A stretch of 64,000 nt of DNA from Caulobacter henricii (GCF_001414055.1 NZ_CP013002.1:2852001-2916000); one strand, 5' to 3'; counted from the stretch's first letter, positions 1-9,722 are shown. A program made the numbers and translations. The notes: generated from the letters alone by a model not told the origin.

Positions 1-1
1 C

Positions 2-49
2 CGCGCGGCGCTCAGGGCGTTCCTGATCGAGGACGGGGCGGCGGGTTAG
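2..49 (+). CDS. C-terminal end of a gene running in from the left (probably 3-dehydroquinate synthase)
   Basis: An open frame from the window edge reads RAALRAFLIEDGAAG and stops at 47-49. Only 15 residues are visible, so the sequence alone does not identify it. The next gene is a CorC/HlyC transporter, and in many alphaproteobacteria the order is aroK-aroB-hlyC/corC, which suggests the tail of AroB. That assignment is context inference. Confidence 0.4.
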   Translation, partial: RAALRAFLIEDGAAG

Positions 50-167
50 GTCCGCTTTCCAACCCGAACCGACTTTCAGCCTGTCCGCTCGCGGCACCCG
101 CAGGATGACGGCCGCATCCGCAGCGTGAAGGTCTTGTCCATCGAGGCCTAGGGCGTAGAACACCGCC

Positions 168-1454
168 ATGATCGCTGCTCTCCTGGGCCTTGCCCCCATC
201 GTCCTCGCCCTGCTGGCGATTTCGGCCCTGTTCTCGGCCGCCGAGACCTCGCTGACGGCCGCCAGTCGCGCCCGGATGCACCAGCTGGAGCGCGAGGGCG
301 ACCGCCCCGCCAAGCGGGTCAACAAGCTGCTCTCGGATCAGGAGACGATGATCGGGGCGGTCCTGCTGGGCAACAACCTGATCAATATCCTGGCCTCGGC
401 CCTGACCACCCAGGTGCTGACCGCCGCCATACCGGGCCCCTGGGGCGTGGCCGTCGCCACCGCCGTGATGACCGTGATGGTGCTGGTCTTCGCCGAGGTG
501 CTGCCCAAGACCCTGGCGATCCTGAAGTCCGACGACGTGGCGCGCTTCCTGTCGGGCCCGACCCTGCTGGTGGTGCGACTGTTCGGACCGATCATCTATG
601 CGATCCAGTGGATCGTGCGCCGCACCCTGCGGCTGTTCGGCGTCAAGCTGGACATGGCCGTCGACGTGCTGGCCGCTCACGAGGAGATCCGCGGCGCGGT
701 CGAATACCACCACTCCGAAGGCCTGGTCGAAAGCGGCGACCGCCGGATGCTGGGCGGGGTGCTGGACCTGTCCGACATGGACGTCTCGGACATCATGGTC
801 CACCGCAAGTCGATGGTCATGTGCGACGCCGACCTGTCACCGCGCGAGCTGGTGGCCGAGGCCCTGGAGGCCCAGCACACCCGCATCCCGCTCTATCGCG
901 ACGATCCCGACAACATCATCGGGGTGCTGCACGCCCGCGACCTGCTGCGGGCCCTGGCGGAATCGGAGGGCGGCATCGACGCCCTGGATATTGCCGCCAT
1001 CCTGCGCGAACCGTGGTTCATCCCCGACACCACCAATCTGAAGGACCAGCTGAACGCCTTCCTCAAGCGCAAGAGCCACTTCGCCCTCGTCGTCGACGAG
1101 TATGGTGCCCTGCAGGGCCTGGTGACCCTGGAGGACATTCTCGAGGAGATCGTCGGCGAGATCGACGATGAGCACGACACCAGCGTCGAAGGGGTGCGCC
1201 GACAGCCGGACGGGTCGGTCAATGTCGACGGTGACGTGACGGTTCGCGACCTGAACCGCGCCATGGAGTGGGGCCTGCCCGAAGACGAGGCCGTGACCAT
1301 TGCCGGCCTGGTGATCCACGAAGCCCAGACCATTCCGGAGCCTGGCCAGACCTTCATCTTCTACCAGCACCGGTTTCAGGTCCTCCGTCGGCAGAGGAAC
1401 CAGATCACCGCCCTGCGCATCAGCGCCAAGCTGGACGAAGGGGTCCAGGTCTGA
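168..1454 (+). CDS. CorC/HlyC family transporter (CNNM + CBS pair + CorC_HlyC domain)
   Basis: A 428-residue inner-membrane protein. Residues about 1-175 form a CNNM (DUF21) membrane domain, starting with a strongly hydrophobic helix and containing the family-type stretch SAAETSLTAASRARM. A CBS pair follows at about 205-330, including the segment HFALVVDEYGALQGLVTLED. A C-terminal CorC_HlyC domain lies at about 345-420. The family is linked to magnesium/cobalt efflux or resistance; the haemolysin name is historical. It lies about 120 bp after the probable aroB end and may be co-transcribed with it. No strong ribosome site precedes the ATG. The domain order makes the family call secure; the substrate is not established here. 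Confidence 0.88.
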   Translation: MIAALLGLAPIVLALLAISALFSAAETSLTAASRARMHQLEREGDRPAKRVNKLLSDQETMIGAVLLGNNLINILASALTTQVLTAAIPGPWGVAVATAVMTVMVLVFAEVLPKTLAILKSDDVARFLSGPTLLVVRLFGPIIYAIQWIVRRTLRLFGVKLDMAVDVLAAHEEIRGAVEYHHSEGLVESGDRRMLGGVLDLSDMDVSDIMVHRKSMVMCDADLSPRELVAEALEAQHTRIPLYRDDPDNIIGVLHARDLLRALAESEGGIDALDIAAILREPWFIPDTTNLKDQLNAFLKRKSHFALVVDEYGALQGLVTLEDILEEIVGEIDDEHDTSVEGVRRQPDGSVNVDGDVTVRDLNRAMEWGLPEDEAVTIAGLVIHEAQTIPEPGQTFIFYQHRFQVLRRQRNQITALRISAKLDEGVQV

Positions 1455-1662
1455 CGGCGGAGCGCGGCAACGCTTTGGGGCAAGGGCGGCTCAGGCCCGT
1501 TGCGGTACACCGAAACCGCCGTGATCCGTGCACGGACTGCCAATCCCTTACCGGTGAAAAATGGATGACCGCCGCAACTGCCCCGCGACAGCCGGCTGAC
1601 CTGTGCTAGCCTTGCCTTGAGCCTCTCTGCGGGTCCTCGCAGAACGCTACGGAGTTGGCGGC

Positions 1663-2031
1663 ATGAAGTCCTTGTCCACACTGAGGGTGCTGGTGGTCGA
1701 AGACGAAGCCCTGGTCTCCATGCTGGTCGAGGACATGCTCAGCGACCTGGGCTGCACGGTGATCGGACCTGCAGCGGAACTCGAGGAAGCCCTGCGCCTA
1801 GCCGGCTCGGCCGAGATGGACGCCGCCCTCCTGGACGTCAATCTGGGTGGCCGGCCGATCTTTCCGGTCGCCGACGCCCTGAAGGCCCGCGGCGTGCCGT
1901 TCGCCTTCGCCAGTGGCTACGGCGCAGCCGGCCTGTCGGAAAGCCACCGGGGATCACTGGTGCTGCAGAAGCCCTTCCGCGAGACCGATCTTCGACGCGT
2001 GCTGGAAACTCTGGCCGACCAGATCGACTGA
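1663..2031 (+). CDS. single-domain response regulator receiver
   Basis: A 122-residue stand-alone receiver domain. The acidic pocket is seen as VVEDEALVS at about residues 11-19, the likely phospho-acceptor is Asp58 in LLDVNLGG, and the conserved lysine is in LQKPF near residue 103. No output domain follows, so it probably acts by protein-protein contact or as a phosphate sink in a two-component pathway. GGAG lies 8 nt before the ATG. It stands alone between the transporter and a convergent TonB receptor, and its histidine kinase is not in the window. The family is clear; the pathway is unknown. Confidence 0.85.
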   Translation: MKSLSTLRVLVVEDEALVSMLVEDMLSDLGCTVIGPAAELEEALRLAGSAEMDAALLDVNLGGRPIFPVADALKARGVPFAFASGYGAAGLSESHRGSLVLQKPFRETDLRRVLETLADQID

Positions 2032-2217
2032 GCAGCCCGCGCCGAGTGTGAAACGATCACCGGGCCCGAAGAGGGCCTGAAGGCCTGACCCAAAGCCCGG
2101 GCGACTGTTATCGCCCCCGAACAGCGCATCGCGGTCCGGCCGTCTTCATCCCACAAACCCTGCCGTGACTGACGGCGGGCTCTACCGCACCCCTTGTGAT
2201 GACCATCCGCCATGAAA

Positions 2218-2250
2218 AAGGCCCCTCGCCTGGATGGCGAGGGGCCTCTT
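2218..2250 (-). terminator. intrinsic terminator of the TonB-dependent receptor gene
   Basis: The arms GGCCCCTCGCC and GGCGAGGGGCC form a near-perfect stem. On the - strand the stem is followed by TTTTT, placing a canonical intrinsic terminator about 55 bp after the receptor stop codon. It may also stop transcription from the + strand response regulator. Confidence 0.8.
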
Positions 2251-2304
2251 CAGTCGGTGAGGCGGGGCAAGGGGCCTTTCGGTCCCCGCCCGGCCGCGCC
2301 AGGT

Positions 2305-5300
2305 TTAGAAGCGGACGTTGACCGACATCTGCCAGGTCCGGCCAGCGGAGCTGTAGATCGCGCCATCGCGCTGGTCTTCGAAGCGCTTGTTCGCGACGTT
2401 GTTGACGTTCAAGCGCGCTTCAACGTCCTTGGTCACGTCATAGCTGAAGTACAGGTTGTAGACCTCGTAGCCCTTGCGGGTGAGGTAGGCGTTCTGCTCG
2501 ATCGTGGCCGGGGTGGCACCGTTGAAGCGGATGGTGTCGCTCACGGTACCGACGTTCAGGCTCGTCGAGAACTTGTCCAGGCTGTAGGCAATCGTCGTGC
2601 TGGTCTGCCAGCGCGGCGTGCCGATCGAACCGAGGTATTGCTCGGTGTCGGCCGGCAGGCCGGTACCGCTGAAGCTGGACTCCAGGATCCGGTACAGGTT
2701 GCTGTTGACCGAGATACGGCCCCAGTCGCTGTCGCTACCCAGCAGTTCAGCCACATCCTTGCGATAGCTCACCACCACATTGGCCGCGCGCAGGTTGGTC
2801 TGGGCGAGGTTGAGGTAGGTCGAGCTCCAGCCGTCCTTCAGCGCGAAGCGCGTGGTCGTCGAGGGTTCGGTACCGGTCGTGTAGCGGGCAAACGAGTCGC
2901 AGGTGTTGGTACCGAACTGGCTGATGTTGTTCGGATAGGCCGCCGAGTCATAGCAGTAGGCCGTCAGCTGATCCAAGGACACGCGGCTCAGCTGATCCTT
3001 CAGCTGGATGTCGACATAGTCGACCGACATCTTCAGGTTCTTGATGAACCGCGGCTCCAGAACGACGCCAGCCGTCCAGCTTTCGCCCCGCTCGGGCTTC
3101 AGACCCATATTGCCGAAGCGTGCGCCCAGCAGCGATTGAGCCGGAGGGGTGAAGCTGTTCAGGAAGTTCAGGGCATCGGTGTCATTGGTCGCGTAACCGG
3201 CGGCCTTGACGGCTGCGATACAGTTGGCCTTACGCGCAGCGGGGTTCACGCCCGAACCGATGTTGCCCACGGTGCAGGGATCGGCCGGAGTCGTGAACGC
3301 CGGCTGGCCACCGAGGAACAGTTCAACACCGTCCGGCTGGCGCAGCGAACGGGTCACGTTACCGCGGAAGGCGATGTCCTTGATCGGCTGGAAGGTCGCG
3401 GCCAGCGACCAGATCTTCGACATATCACCGTCGTACTTCGGATTGATCGTCTTCCCGAGCGCGTTGATGAAGCTCGGGGCCTTACCCGACTGCTTGGACC
3501 AGCGGATCGCCGGGTTCAGTTCCAGGCGCTGCGCGAACGGCAGGCTGAAGTCACCCCCCAGCAGCGGGATATTGAGCTCGACGCCGTACTCCTCGGCATT
3601 GGTCTCATACTGGGTGCGCGCGATCGCCGCCGAGCGCGTGCGGCCGTACTGCGAGATTTCGTCGACGCCGTAGTCGTTTTCGGTCGTACGACGTTCGGCC
3701 GACAGGGCCACGCCCACCGGGCCGCCCGGCAGTTCGAACACATCGCCGCTCACCGAGCCTTGCAGGAAGGTCTGGGTGTTCTCGAAGGCAAAATACTGCT
3801 GCGCGGTGACATAGGACTTGGCCGCCGCCGACATCTGACCGAAGCCGAACGGGTTCAGCGGCTGGCAGCTGTCGATCATCGACTGGGTGACGACCGGCGT
3901 GAACGGCTGCTTGGCGATGATGCCGCTGGGCTGGAGCTGGTCGACCAGGTTGACCGAGACGCCAGCCGGGGTCTTGCCGAGATAGAGCGCCGGATTGGTC
4001 TTGGCGCGGCAGACAATGTTGCCGCTGCCGTCGCGAACGGCGTCGATCGCGAGCCCATACTCGACGTCCTTGATGCCCTGGAAGTCAACGCGACCGGTCG
4101 AGCGACCCCAAGTGTAGGACGAATCCCATGACCAGTTACGGCCCAGAAGGTCGAAGTCGCCCTTGGCCCCCTGCACCAGGTTGGTGGTGTCGGTCTGACC
4201 CCTCATGGGGTTATCGCCCAGGATGTCCTGGTTCGAACGGGCCATGATGAAGTTGTTGACGCTGTTGACCGCGCCCGAAGAGATCAGCAGTTGGCGCGAG
4301 GAGGCGCTGAGGAACGGGTTGTCGGCGCTCAGCACCAGACCCGACGTCTCGATTGCGGTCGAGGTGACCGCGTTGGACGACGCCGACTGGCGCGGCAGGG
4401 ACGTCGTGATCTTCGAGAAAATGTTCTGCGAATAGAGCGTCACATTGTCAGTGAGGTCGAAGGTGCCGAACAGGGTGGCGACCTTACGCTTCTGGGCATT
4501 CTGGATCAGGTTATAGCGGCTGGCGTCGATGCCCTTGGTGCCGGGCGCGGCGCTGACCGTGCCCTGTTGCGTCGCACCGATATTGGCGAACGAATAGTTG
4601 ACCGCCTCGCCATTGTCGTTGAACCGCACCGGACGGGCGATGAACGGGAACAGGTTACGCGTCGCCGGGTCGGTATTGGCCACGCGCGGGATGTTTGAAT
4701 AGAGCGAGCCGACGATCAGATTGATGTCGGTGTTCGGGTTCTGGGCCAGATACTCGCGCAGGGTCGGCAGCTTGCTTTGCAGCACGTTGACGGCCAGCGT
4801 GGTCAGCTGGGTAGCGCTCAGGCCCGCAGGCGCGGTCACGCCATAGCGCGCGAACACGGCGGCGGCGGTGACGCCGGTCGGCAGTGAGGTCGGGGCAAAG
4901 TTCGGGAAGGTGCCCGAAGCGGCCGTGGTGCTGTAAAGACCGTTGCCGGTCGGGATGCCCGGAGCCAGTTGGCTGGTGCTGGACACGAAGGCCACCGAAC
5001 CGCCGCCGTTGATGCAGCCCACCACGCCCACGATGCCCTGCGGGCAGGTACCGGTAGCCGACGACGGGAAGAAGGCCACGCCCGACGGCCACTGCAGGGC
5101 GTTGCGGGCATTGTAGGCGTAGGCTGTCGACGGCATGCCGTCATCCGACGTGCGCCGGAAGGCACCGTTGTTGAGGCCGGCGACGTCGATGACGGCGTTC
5201 GGCAAGAAGCTCGTATTGCGGACCGAGCCGTTGAAGGCGTTCGTCACCGCCGAGGCGGTGTCGATGATCCACGGACGCTTGTCGGCATAGAGCGCATCGG

Positions 5301-6003
5301 TCTTGGTATACTCGAACGAGGCCGCGAGGTTGGCCCGGTCGTTCAGCAGGTTCGTACCGAAGATCGCGTTGAAGCTGTAGCGATTGGCATCGCCCTTGTC
5401 CGTCGTACGGACCGCGGTGCGCACTTCGGCACCTTCGTACTTGTCCTTGATGATGTAGTTGATGACGCCGGCGATGGCGTCCGAACCGTAGGCGGCCGCG
5501 CCGCCGACGGTCAGGGTGTCGACCCGCTCGATCATCTGGGCGGGGATGGCGCCGATATCGACCTGCGAACCTGCGGAGTTACCCGACACGAACAGGGTGG
5601 CGGCGTTGCCCGACACCATCCGGCGGCCGTTGACCAGGGTCAGGGTGCGCTGGGGTCCAAAACCGAGCAGGTCAGCGAAGGCGCTGCCCAGGCTCGAGGT
5701 CTGACCGCCGTTGCTGCCGTACGGGCTGGCACCCGAACCGACCTGCGGCTGGCTCAGCACGATGTCGAAGGCGTTGTTGAAGCCACGCTGGATGATTTCT
5801 TCCTTGGTGACCTGAACGCCCGGGATGGTGCCGTCGAACTGCGGGCGCTTGATGCGCGAACCCGTGACAATCACCTCCGCGACCGTTGCCGGCTCAGCGA
5901 CAGCCGCAGGCTCCAGGGGCTTGGTCTGCGCCATGGCGGCAAAAGGCGTGGCCATCACGAAGCCGGCCAAGATCGAACCAGTCAGCAAGAAAGTCTTATT
6001 CAT
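2305..6003 (-). CDS. TonB-dependent outer-membrane receptor (large, 1232 aa)
   Basis: An outer-membrane active transporter energised by TonB. The start chosen is MNKTFLLTGSILAG at 6003, which gives a clean signal peptide ending near MAQ; the frame stays open upstream to 6210 but that extension has no signal-like character. After a proline-rich linker comes the plug, with VIVTGSRIKR at about residue 38 and typical plug text such as LVNGRRMVSG and AAYGSDAIAGVINYI. A long beta-barrel follows and ends WQMSVNVRF, the aromatic C-terminus expected of outer-membrane proteins. There is no STN domain, so it is not a FecA-type transducer. The extracellular loops are long for the family. The ligand is unknown and no partner gene is adjacent. 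Confidence 0.92.
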   Translation of the reverse strand: MNKTFLLTGSILAGFVMATPFAAMAQTKPLEPAAVAEPATVAEVIVTGSRIKRPQFDGTIPGVQVTKEEIIQRGFNNAFDIVLSQPQVGSGASPYGSNGGQTSSLGSAFADLLGFGPQRTLTLVNGRRMVSGNAATLFVSGNSAGSQVDIGAIPAQMIERVDTLTVGGAAAYGSDAIAGVINYIIKDKYEGAEVRTAVRTTDKGDANRYSFNAIFGTNLLNDRANLAASFEYTKTDALYADKRPWIIDTASAVTNAFNGSVRNTSFLPNAVIDVAGLNNGAFRRTSDDGMPSTAYAYNARNALQWPSGVAFFPSSATGTCPQGIVGVVGCINGGGSVAFVSSTSQLAPGIPTGNGLYSTTAASGTFPNFAPTSLPTGVTAAAVFARYGVTAPAGLSATQLTTLAVNVLQSKLPTLREYLAQNPNTDINLIVGSLYSNIPRVANTDPATRNLFPFIARPVRFNDNGEAVNYSFANIGATQQGTVSAAPGTKGIDASRYNLIQNAQKRKVATLFGTFDLTDNVTLYSQNIFSKITTSLPRQSASSNAVTSTAIETSGLVLSADNPFLSASSRQLLISSGAVNSVNNFIMARSNQDILGDNPMRGQTDTTNLVQGAKGDFDLLGRNWSWDSSYTWGRSTGRVDFQGIKDVEYGLAIDAVRDGSGNIVCRAKTNPALYLGKTPAGVSVNLVDQLQPSGIIAKQPFTPVVTQSMIDSCQPLNPFGFGQMSAAAKSYVTAQQYFAFENTQTFLQGSVSGDVFELPGGPVGVALSAERRTTENDYGVDEISQYGRTRSAAIARTQYETNAEEYGVELNIPLLGGDFSLPFAQRLELNPAIRWSKQSGKAPSFINALGKTINPKYDGDMSKIWSLAATFQPIKDIAFRGNVTRSLRQPDGVELFLGGQPAFTTPADPCTVGNIGSGVNPAARKANCIAAVKAAGYATNDTDALNFLNSFTPPAQSLLGARFGNMGLKPERGESWTAGVVLEPRFIKNLKMSVDYVDIQLKDQLSRVSLDQLTAYCYDSAAYPNNISQFGTNTCDSFARYTTGTEPSTTTRFALKDGWSSTYLNLAQTNLRAANVVVSYRKDVAELLGSDSDWGRISVNSNLYRILESSFSGTGLPADTEQYLGSIGTPRWQTSTTIAYSLDKFSTSLNVGTVSDTIRFNGATPATIEQNAYLTRKGYEVYNLYFSYDVTKDVEARLNVNNVANKRFEDQRDGAIYSSAGRTWQMSVNVRF

Positions 6004-6287
6004 GGCGCTCAAGGCCCCCCTTTTATGTGACGCAGAAACTGACGCGCGGCGAAATGCGTCCCGGACAATTCCCAAAAATGGATTGGCGAACCTAGCTTCA
6101 CTGATCAGAAAGCCAATGCCCCGCGACACAATCGCGACACAAATCCGCCCAGAATGTATCTTTCCGGCCACAAAACAGGCGGGCCATGAATCCCGCGCGA
6201 GCACAGGCACAGGGCATGGCGCAGAAGGGAAGCGGTCGACGCGGTAGCCCAGTGTTCTGACAGACCGGAAGCGAAGGTCGCGCGTTG

Positions 6288-6710
6288 TTAGCGGGCCAGA
6301 TCCCGCGGCCCGAAGCTCTCGGGCAACAGGTCCCAGAAGGCCACCCGCTTCGTCGGGGCTCCATCCTGGACCGAGACGATCTCGCAGCCCTCCGTCGCAA
6401 ACTCGGCGATCCGCTGACGACAGGCACCACAGGGCTGCACCACGGCATTGGACCCGGCGGCGATCAGGACCTTGCTGATTCGCCGGGCCCCGGCCGTGAC
6501 CATGGCCCCGATCGCGGTCTGCTCGGCGCAGGTGCCTGAGGGATAGGCCGCATTCTCGACATTGACGCCCAGATGCACCTCGCCGGCCTCGTCGATGACG
6601 GCCGCGGCGACAGTGAAGTTCGAATAGCGGGCATAGGCCCGCGCCAGCAGAGCCGGCAGGGCGGCGGCGGCCCTGGCTTCAAGAGTCTCGACGGTTTCTT
6701 CCACGGTCAT
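6288..6710 (-). CDS. cdd: cytidine deaminase
   Basis: A 140-residue protein of usual length for homotetrameric cytidine deaminases, which convert cytidine and deoxycytidine to uridine and deoxyuridine in pyrimidine salvage. The zinc and catalytic residues are present: Cys61-Ala-Glu63 in the family form CAEQTA, and Cys94/Cys97 in PCGACRQ. The substrate motif GVNVENAAYPSG precedes them. The start at 6710 is preceded by GAGGGC at a suitable distance; starts at 6722 or 6833 are possible but add non-conserved residues. It is a monocistronic - strand gene about 285 bp upstream of the TonB receptor. Confidence 0.92.
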   Translation of the reverse strand: MTVEETVETLEARAAAALPALLARAYARYSNFTVAAAVIDEAGEVHLGVNVENAAYPSGTCAEQTAIGAMVTAGARRISKVLIAAGSNAVVQPCGACRQRIAEFATEGCEIVSVQDGAPTKRVAFWDLLPESFGPRDLAR

Positions 6711-6877
6711 GGCGGCCCTCATGTCGGCTTCAGACAGGATCGAGCGGGCCAAATGACGGCTCCGTCGCGCTCCAGGTCCAGAATCAGGGTCGCAAAACCC
6801 CGCCCGGCCTGCTCGCGCCGGGGGCAGAGGCAATCAGTCGCGGGACCGGCGCGCAAGCCAAAACCGGACGGCCGGCC

Positions 6878-7165
6878 TCAGCCTTCGTCAGGCGCCGTCG
6901 CAACGATCGACAGGGCGTGAACAGGACCCGCCAGTTCTTCGGCCAGCACATGGTAGATCATGCGCTGACGGGCTACGCGGCCCTTGCCCGCAAAGGCCTT
7001 GGCCTCGATCACGAGGTTGAAATGGCTCTCGCCGCGACCGGTGTGGCCGGCATGGCCCTGGTGGCGGTCGCTCTCGTCCTTCAGGTCGAGCTTGGAGGGC
7101 GAAAAAGCCGCCTCGAGCTTGCCTCGAATGGTGTCTGATACGCTGCTCATGTCGCTCTCTTGCAT
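6878..7165 (-). CDS. BolA family protein
   Basis: About 95 residues. The core matches BolA: DLKDESDRHQGHAGH, then GESHFNLVIEAKAFAGKGRVARQ (split here only for reading), then RMIYHVLAEEL and VHALSI. BolA proteins partner with monothiol glutaredoxins in iron-sulphur handling and stress response. AAGGA lies 5 nt before the ATG at 7165; an alternative ATG at 7150 removes five residues. It is divergent from the J-domain gene with only about 43 bp between starts, so the promoters must overlap. A BolA / J-domain / cobS neighbourhood recurs in alphaproteobacteria. Confidence 0.9.
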   Translation of the reverse strand: MQESDMSSVSDTIRGKLEAAFSPSKLDLKDESDRHQGHAGHTGRGESHFNLVIEAKAFAGKGRVARQRMIYHVLAEELAGPVHALSIVATAPDEG

Positions 7166-7208
7166 GTCAATCCTTGAACACAAATAGCTGCGGCTTACTC
7201 TAGGCGTC

Positions 7209-7859
7209 ATGAGCCGTGAGTTCGAATACCGACCCAAGTTTTTTGACATCCGTGTCCGCCCCCCCAAGGAGGGTGAGAGCGCGCAGCCTGACGTCCTCGG
7301 CCTGAAGCCGGGGGAGAAGCGCTGCGACCATCCCGACTGCCGCCTGGCTGGATCCGCCAGGGCTCCGAAGGCGCGCAACATGCCCAACGAGCACTACTGG
7401 TTCTGCCAGAAGCACGCGGCCGAATATAACAAGAACTGGAACTTCTTCGCCGGCATGAACGAGGCCCAGATCCGCGCCGAGCAGGAGACCGAGAAGGTCA
7501 CCGGCGGCCGGCCCACCTGGAGCTTCAAGGCCGACAGCCGTTCTCGCGAAGCCGCCGCCATGGCCGCACGCGACGCCCGCCACATCGCCGACCCGTTCGG
7601 CCTGTTCCGGGCCCAGCAGCGCAAGGCTGAGGCCGAGCGTGCGGCGGCCGACCGTCATCTAGGCAAGCTGGAACGCACCGCCCTGGCCGATCTCGACCTC
7701 GACGGCGGAGCCGACGCGGCAACGATTCGCGCCAAGTACAAGGAACTGCTCAAGCGCTGCCACCCGGACGTCAACGGCGGCGACCGCAGTGCCGAGCACA
7801 AGCTGCAGCGGGTGATCAAGGCCTACAAGACGCTGCAGAAGGCCGGACTGACCACCTAG
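7209..7859 (+). CDS. J-domain (DnaJ-like) protein
   Basis: A 216-residue protein with a C-terminal J domain. The segment AKYKELLKRCHPDVNGGD carries the diagnostic HPD at about residues 185-187, needed to stimulate DnaK ATP hydrolysis. There is no Gly/Phe region or zinc finger, so this is a type III J protein rather than DnaJ. The N-terminal 150 residues contain a conserved-looking segment with RCDHPDC and a later CQKHAAEYNKNWNFF, which could bind metal or a client. Its position between bolA and cobS matches a recurrent alphaproteobacterial cluster. The client is unknown. Confidence 0.85.
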   Translation: MSREFEYRPKFFDIRVRPPKEGESAQPDVLGLKPGEKRCDHPDCRLAGSARAPKARNMPNEHYWFCQKHAAEYNKNWNFFAGMNEAQIRAEQETEKVTGGRPTWSFKADSRSREAAAMAARDARHIADPFGLFRAQQRKAEAERAAADRHLGKLERTALADLDLDGGADAATIRAKYKELLKRCHPDVNGGDRSAEHKLQRVIKAYKTLQKAGLTT

Positions 7860-7942
7860 GGACAGGGGGCCTTGCGGCGGCCGCCGGCTGCCGCCATTCT
7901 CCGCGCGCGTTCGGCGGGACGGGCGCGAGGGACAGCCAGATC

Positions 7943-8383
7943 ATGACCGACCCCGATTCGGGGCCCAGCCTCGCGACTGCGCCGACCCCGGTGACGCCGA
8001 CGCCCTTTGGCAAGCCCTGGAGCATCTGGTTCTGGGGCAACCTGATGTCGGCCGCCGGTGTGGCCCTGGCCGTGGCCCCCTATCATACGGCCCAGCTCTT
8101 CCACGCGCCGCTCGAGGCCGCCGCCGAGCCCTGGGCGCGGATGCTCGGCCTGATGCTGATCGCCTATTCCCTCGCCTATCATGTGGCCGGCTGGACAGGT
8201 CAGAGGACCTATATGCGCGCCTCCGTGGCCCTGCGTTGCGCCTCGCCCATTGTCATCGGGGCCCTGGTCCTGACCGGAAACCTGCCGCGGCACTGGATCA
8301 TCCTGGGGATCGTCGATCTGGCCGGCGCGGCCTGGACCTCGGCCGAACTGGCCTGGCGCCCCAAGATCAAGCCGGTCGCCTGA
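7943..8383 (+). CDS. small integral membrane protein of unknown function
   Basis: 146 residues, not recognised. After about 28 proline-rich cytosolic residues there are roughly four hydrophobic segments: FWGNLMSAAGVALAVAPY, a second around GLMLIAYSLAYHVAG, a third around PIVIGALVLTG and a fourth around WIILGIVDLAGAAW. Its 3' end overlaps the convergent PAP2 gene by 17 bp. It is probably an inner-membrane protein; no function is proposed. Confidence 0.65.
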   Translation: MTDPDSGPSLATAPTPVTPTPFGKPWSIWFWGNLMSAAGVALAVAPYHTAQLFHAPLEAAAEPWARMLGLMLIAYSLAYHVAGWTGQRTYMRASVALRCASPIVIGALVLTGNLPRHWIILGIVDLAGAAWTSAELAWRPKIKPVA

Positions 8384-9098
8384 GGCTCTGCCAGCGGGTC
8401 ACAACGGAAGCCGCCAGCCAGCAGACCATGGCCCAGGCTGCGCCCACGCTCCAGCCGGCCAGAACGTCGCTGGCCCAGTGCACGCCCAGATAGATGCGGC
8501 TGACCCCGACCAGAAGGGACAGGACGATCGCCGCGCCCAGGGCCAGGGCCTTCAGTCTCCGCCCCTGGACGAAACGGGCCGCCATGGCCCCGAGCGTCAG
8601 GAAGACTACCGCCGACAGCAGGGCGTGGCCGGATGGAAAGCTGGCATTGATCGTCTCGAGGGCCCGGTAGTCCGGGCCGGGTCGCTCCCGACCGAAGGCG
8701 GCCTTCAGGCCCTGACTGAGCGCCAGACCCCCGCCCGCGCAGATCAGGAGCAGCAGGGCCTGTCCCCAGCGCCGGAGCACCGCCAGAATCGCGCAGGCCA
8801 GCAGGATCAGCAGGGCCAGAACCGTCAACGAGCCCAGGGCGGTGATGTCCGTCGCCGCGCCAGCCAGCCAGTGAGGCCCGATCAGGTCATGTGACCTGCC
8901 GGGCCGACGCAGGGCCATGAGGATGGCCCTGTCCAGGGTTTCGGTCTCACCCTCGGACACGGCGTCGGCGATCGCCAGAAAGGCCAGCAAGCCCAGGGTG
9001 GCGACCAGCACGGCGAGGCTAGCCCCCAGGTCGCGCCGGGCCGTCCTGACCAGCACGGCAAAGCCGCGCCGGGCCGAAGCATTCAAGGACAGGATCAT
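8367..9098 (-). CDS. PAP2-family membrane phosphatase
   Basis: About 243 residues with several membrane helices. All three phosphatidic acid phosphatase type 2 signatures are present in order: KAAFGRERP, then FPSGHAL with the catalytic-region His, then SRIYLGVHWASDVLAG (SR-x5-H-x3-D). Family members dephosphorylate lipid phosphates such as undecaprenyl pyrophosphate or phosphatidate at the periplasmic face. The start MILSLNAS at 9098 is chosen because upstream codons add a non-membrane stretch without similarity; no start has a strong ribosome site. The C-terminus overlaps the convergent membrane-protein gene. Confidence 0.88.
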   Translation of the reverse strand: MILSLNASARRGFAVLVRTARRDLGASLAVLVATLGLLAFLAIADAVSEGETETLDRAILMALRRPGRSHDLIGPHWLAGAATDITALGSLTVLALLILLACAILAVLRRWGQALLLLICAGGGLALSQGLKAAFGRERPGPDYRALETINASFPSGHALLSAVVFLTLGAMAARFVQGRRLKALALGAAIVLSLLVGVSRIYLGVHWASDVLAGWSVGAAWAMVCWLAASVVTRWQSLRRPA

Positions 9099-9244
9099 CA
9101 CGCCAGAACGCGCCCCGGCGCGCGAAGCTCCCGCCGGAGCGCTCTGCGGGAACATGATCGAACATGAACAGGAACTGACCATGGCCGTTCATGTCGGGGC
9201 CACATGCCCCTCCCTAGGGTGAGGACATCGAAAAGGAGACCGCC

Positions 9245-9703
9245 ATGAAGCGCCTTGCCCTCACCGCTCTCGCCCTGTCGCTCTTGGCCGGGACCGCCGC
9301 AACCGCAGCGCCGCAACGTTATGATGACCGCGACAACGGTCGTTACGAGCAAAGCCGGTACGATGACCGTCGCGACGACCGCTACGCCCGTGACCGCCGG
9401 GATGACCGTCGCGACGATCGCCGCGATCGCCGGGATGACCGCCGCGACTACCGTGATAGCCGCCGCGACTACCGCGCCGACTACCGGCACGACCGCCGCG
9501 ACTATCGTGAATATCGTCGCTGGGCCTATGGCCAGCGCCTGGACGCCCGCTATCGCGACAACCGCTACTATGTCGCCGACTATCACCGCCACGGCCTGCG
9601 CGCCCCGCCGCGCGGCTATCGCTGGCAGCGCGTGGACGACCAGTATGTGATGGCCGCCATCGCCACCGGTCTGATCGCCGCAGTGATCATCGCCAACAAC
9701 TAG
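9245..9703 (+). CDS. RcnB-like periplasmic protein with DRR repeats
   Basis: 152 residues with a clear signal peptide, MKRLALTALALSLLAGTAATA. It continues with a low-complexity Asp/Arg region made of DRRDDRRD-type repeats at about residues 35-85, then the RcnB-like C-terminal pattern of YYVADYHRHGL, APPRGYRWQRV and YVMAAIATGLI. RcnB is a periplasmic protein linked to nickel/cobalt homeostasis in E. coli; in alphaproteobacteria the family is abundant and its role is not established. A hairpin terminator follows. Confidence 0.8.
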   Translation: MKRLALTALALSLLAGTAATAAPQRYDDRDNGRYEQSRYDDRRDDRYARDRRDDRRDDRRDRRDDRRDYRDSRRDYRADYRHDRRDYREYRRWAYGQRLDARYRDNRYYVADYHRHGLRAPPRGYRWQRVDDQYVMAAIATGLIAAVIIANN

Positions 9704-9722
9704 GTCTGGCAGTCTTGCGCGT

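Noticed and set aside
6004..6210. N-terminal extension of the large TonB receptor
   Set aside because: It lacks a signal peptide; the start at 6003 provides one directly, so the extension is upstream DNA.
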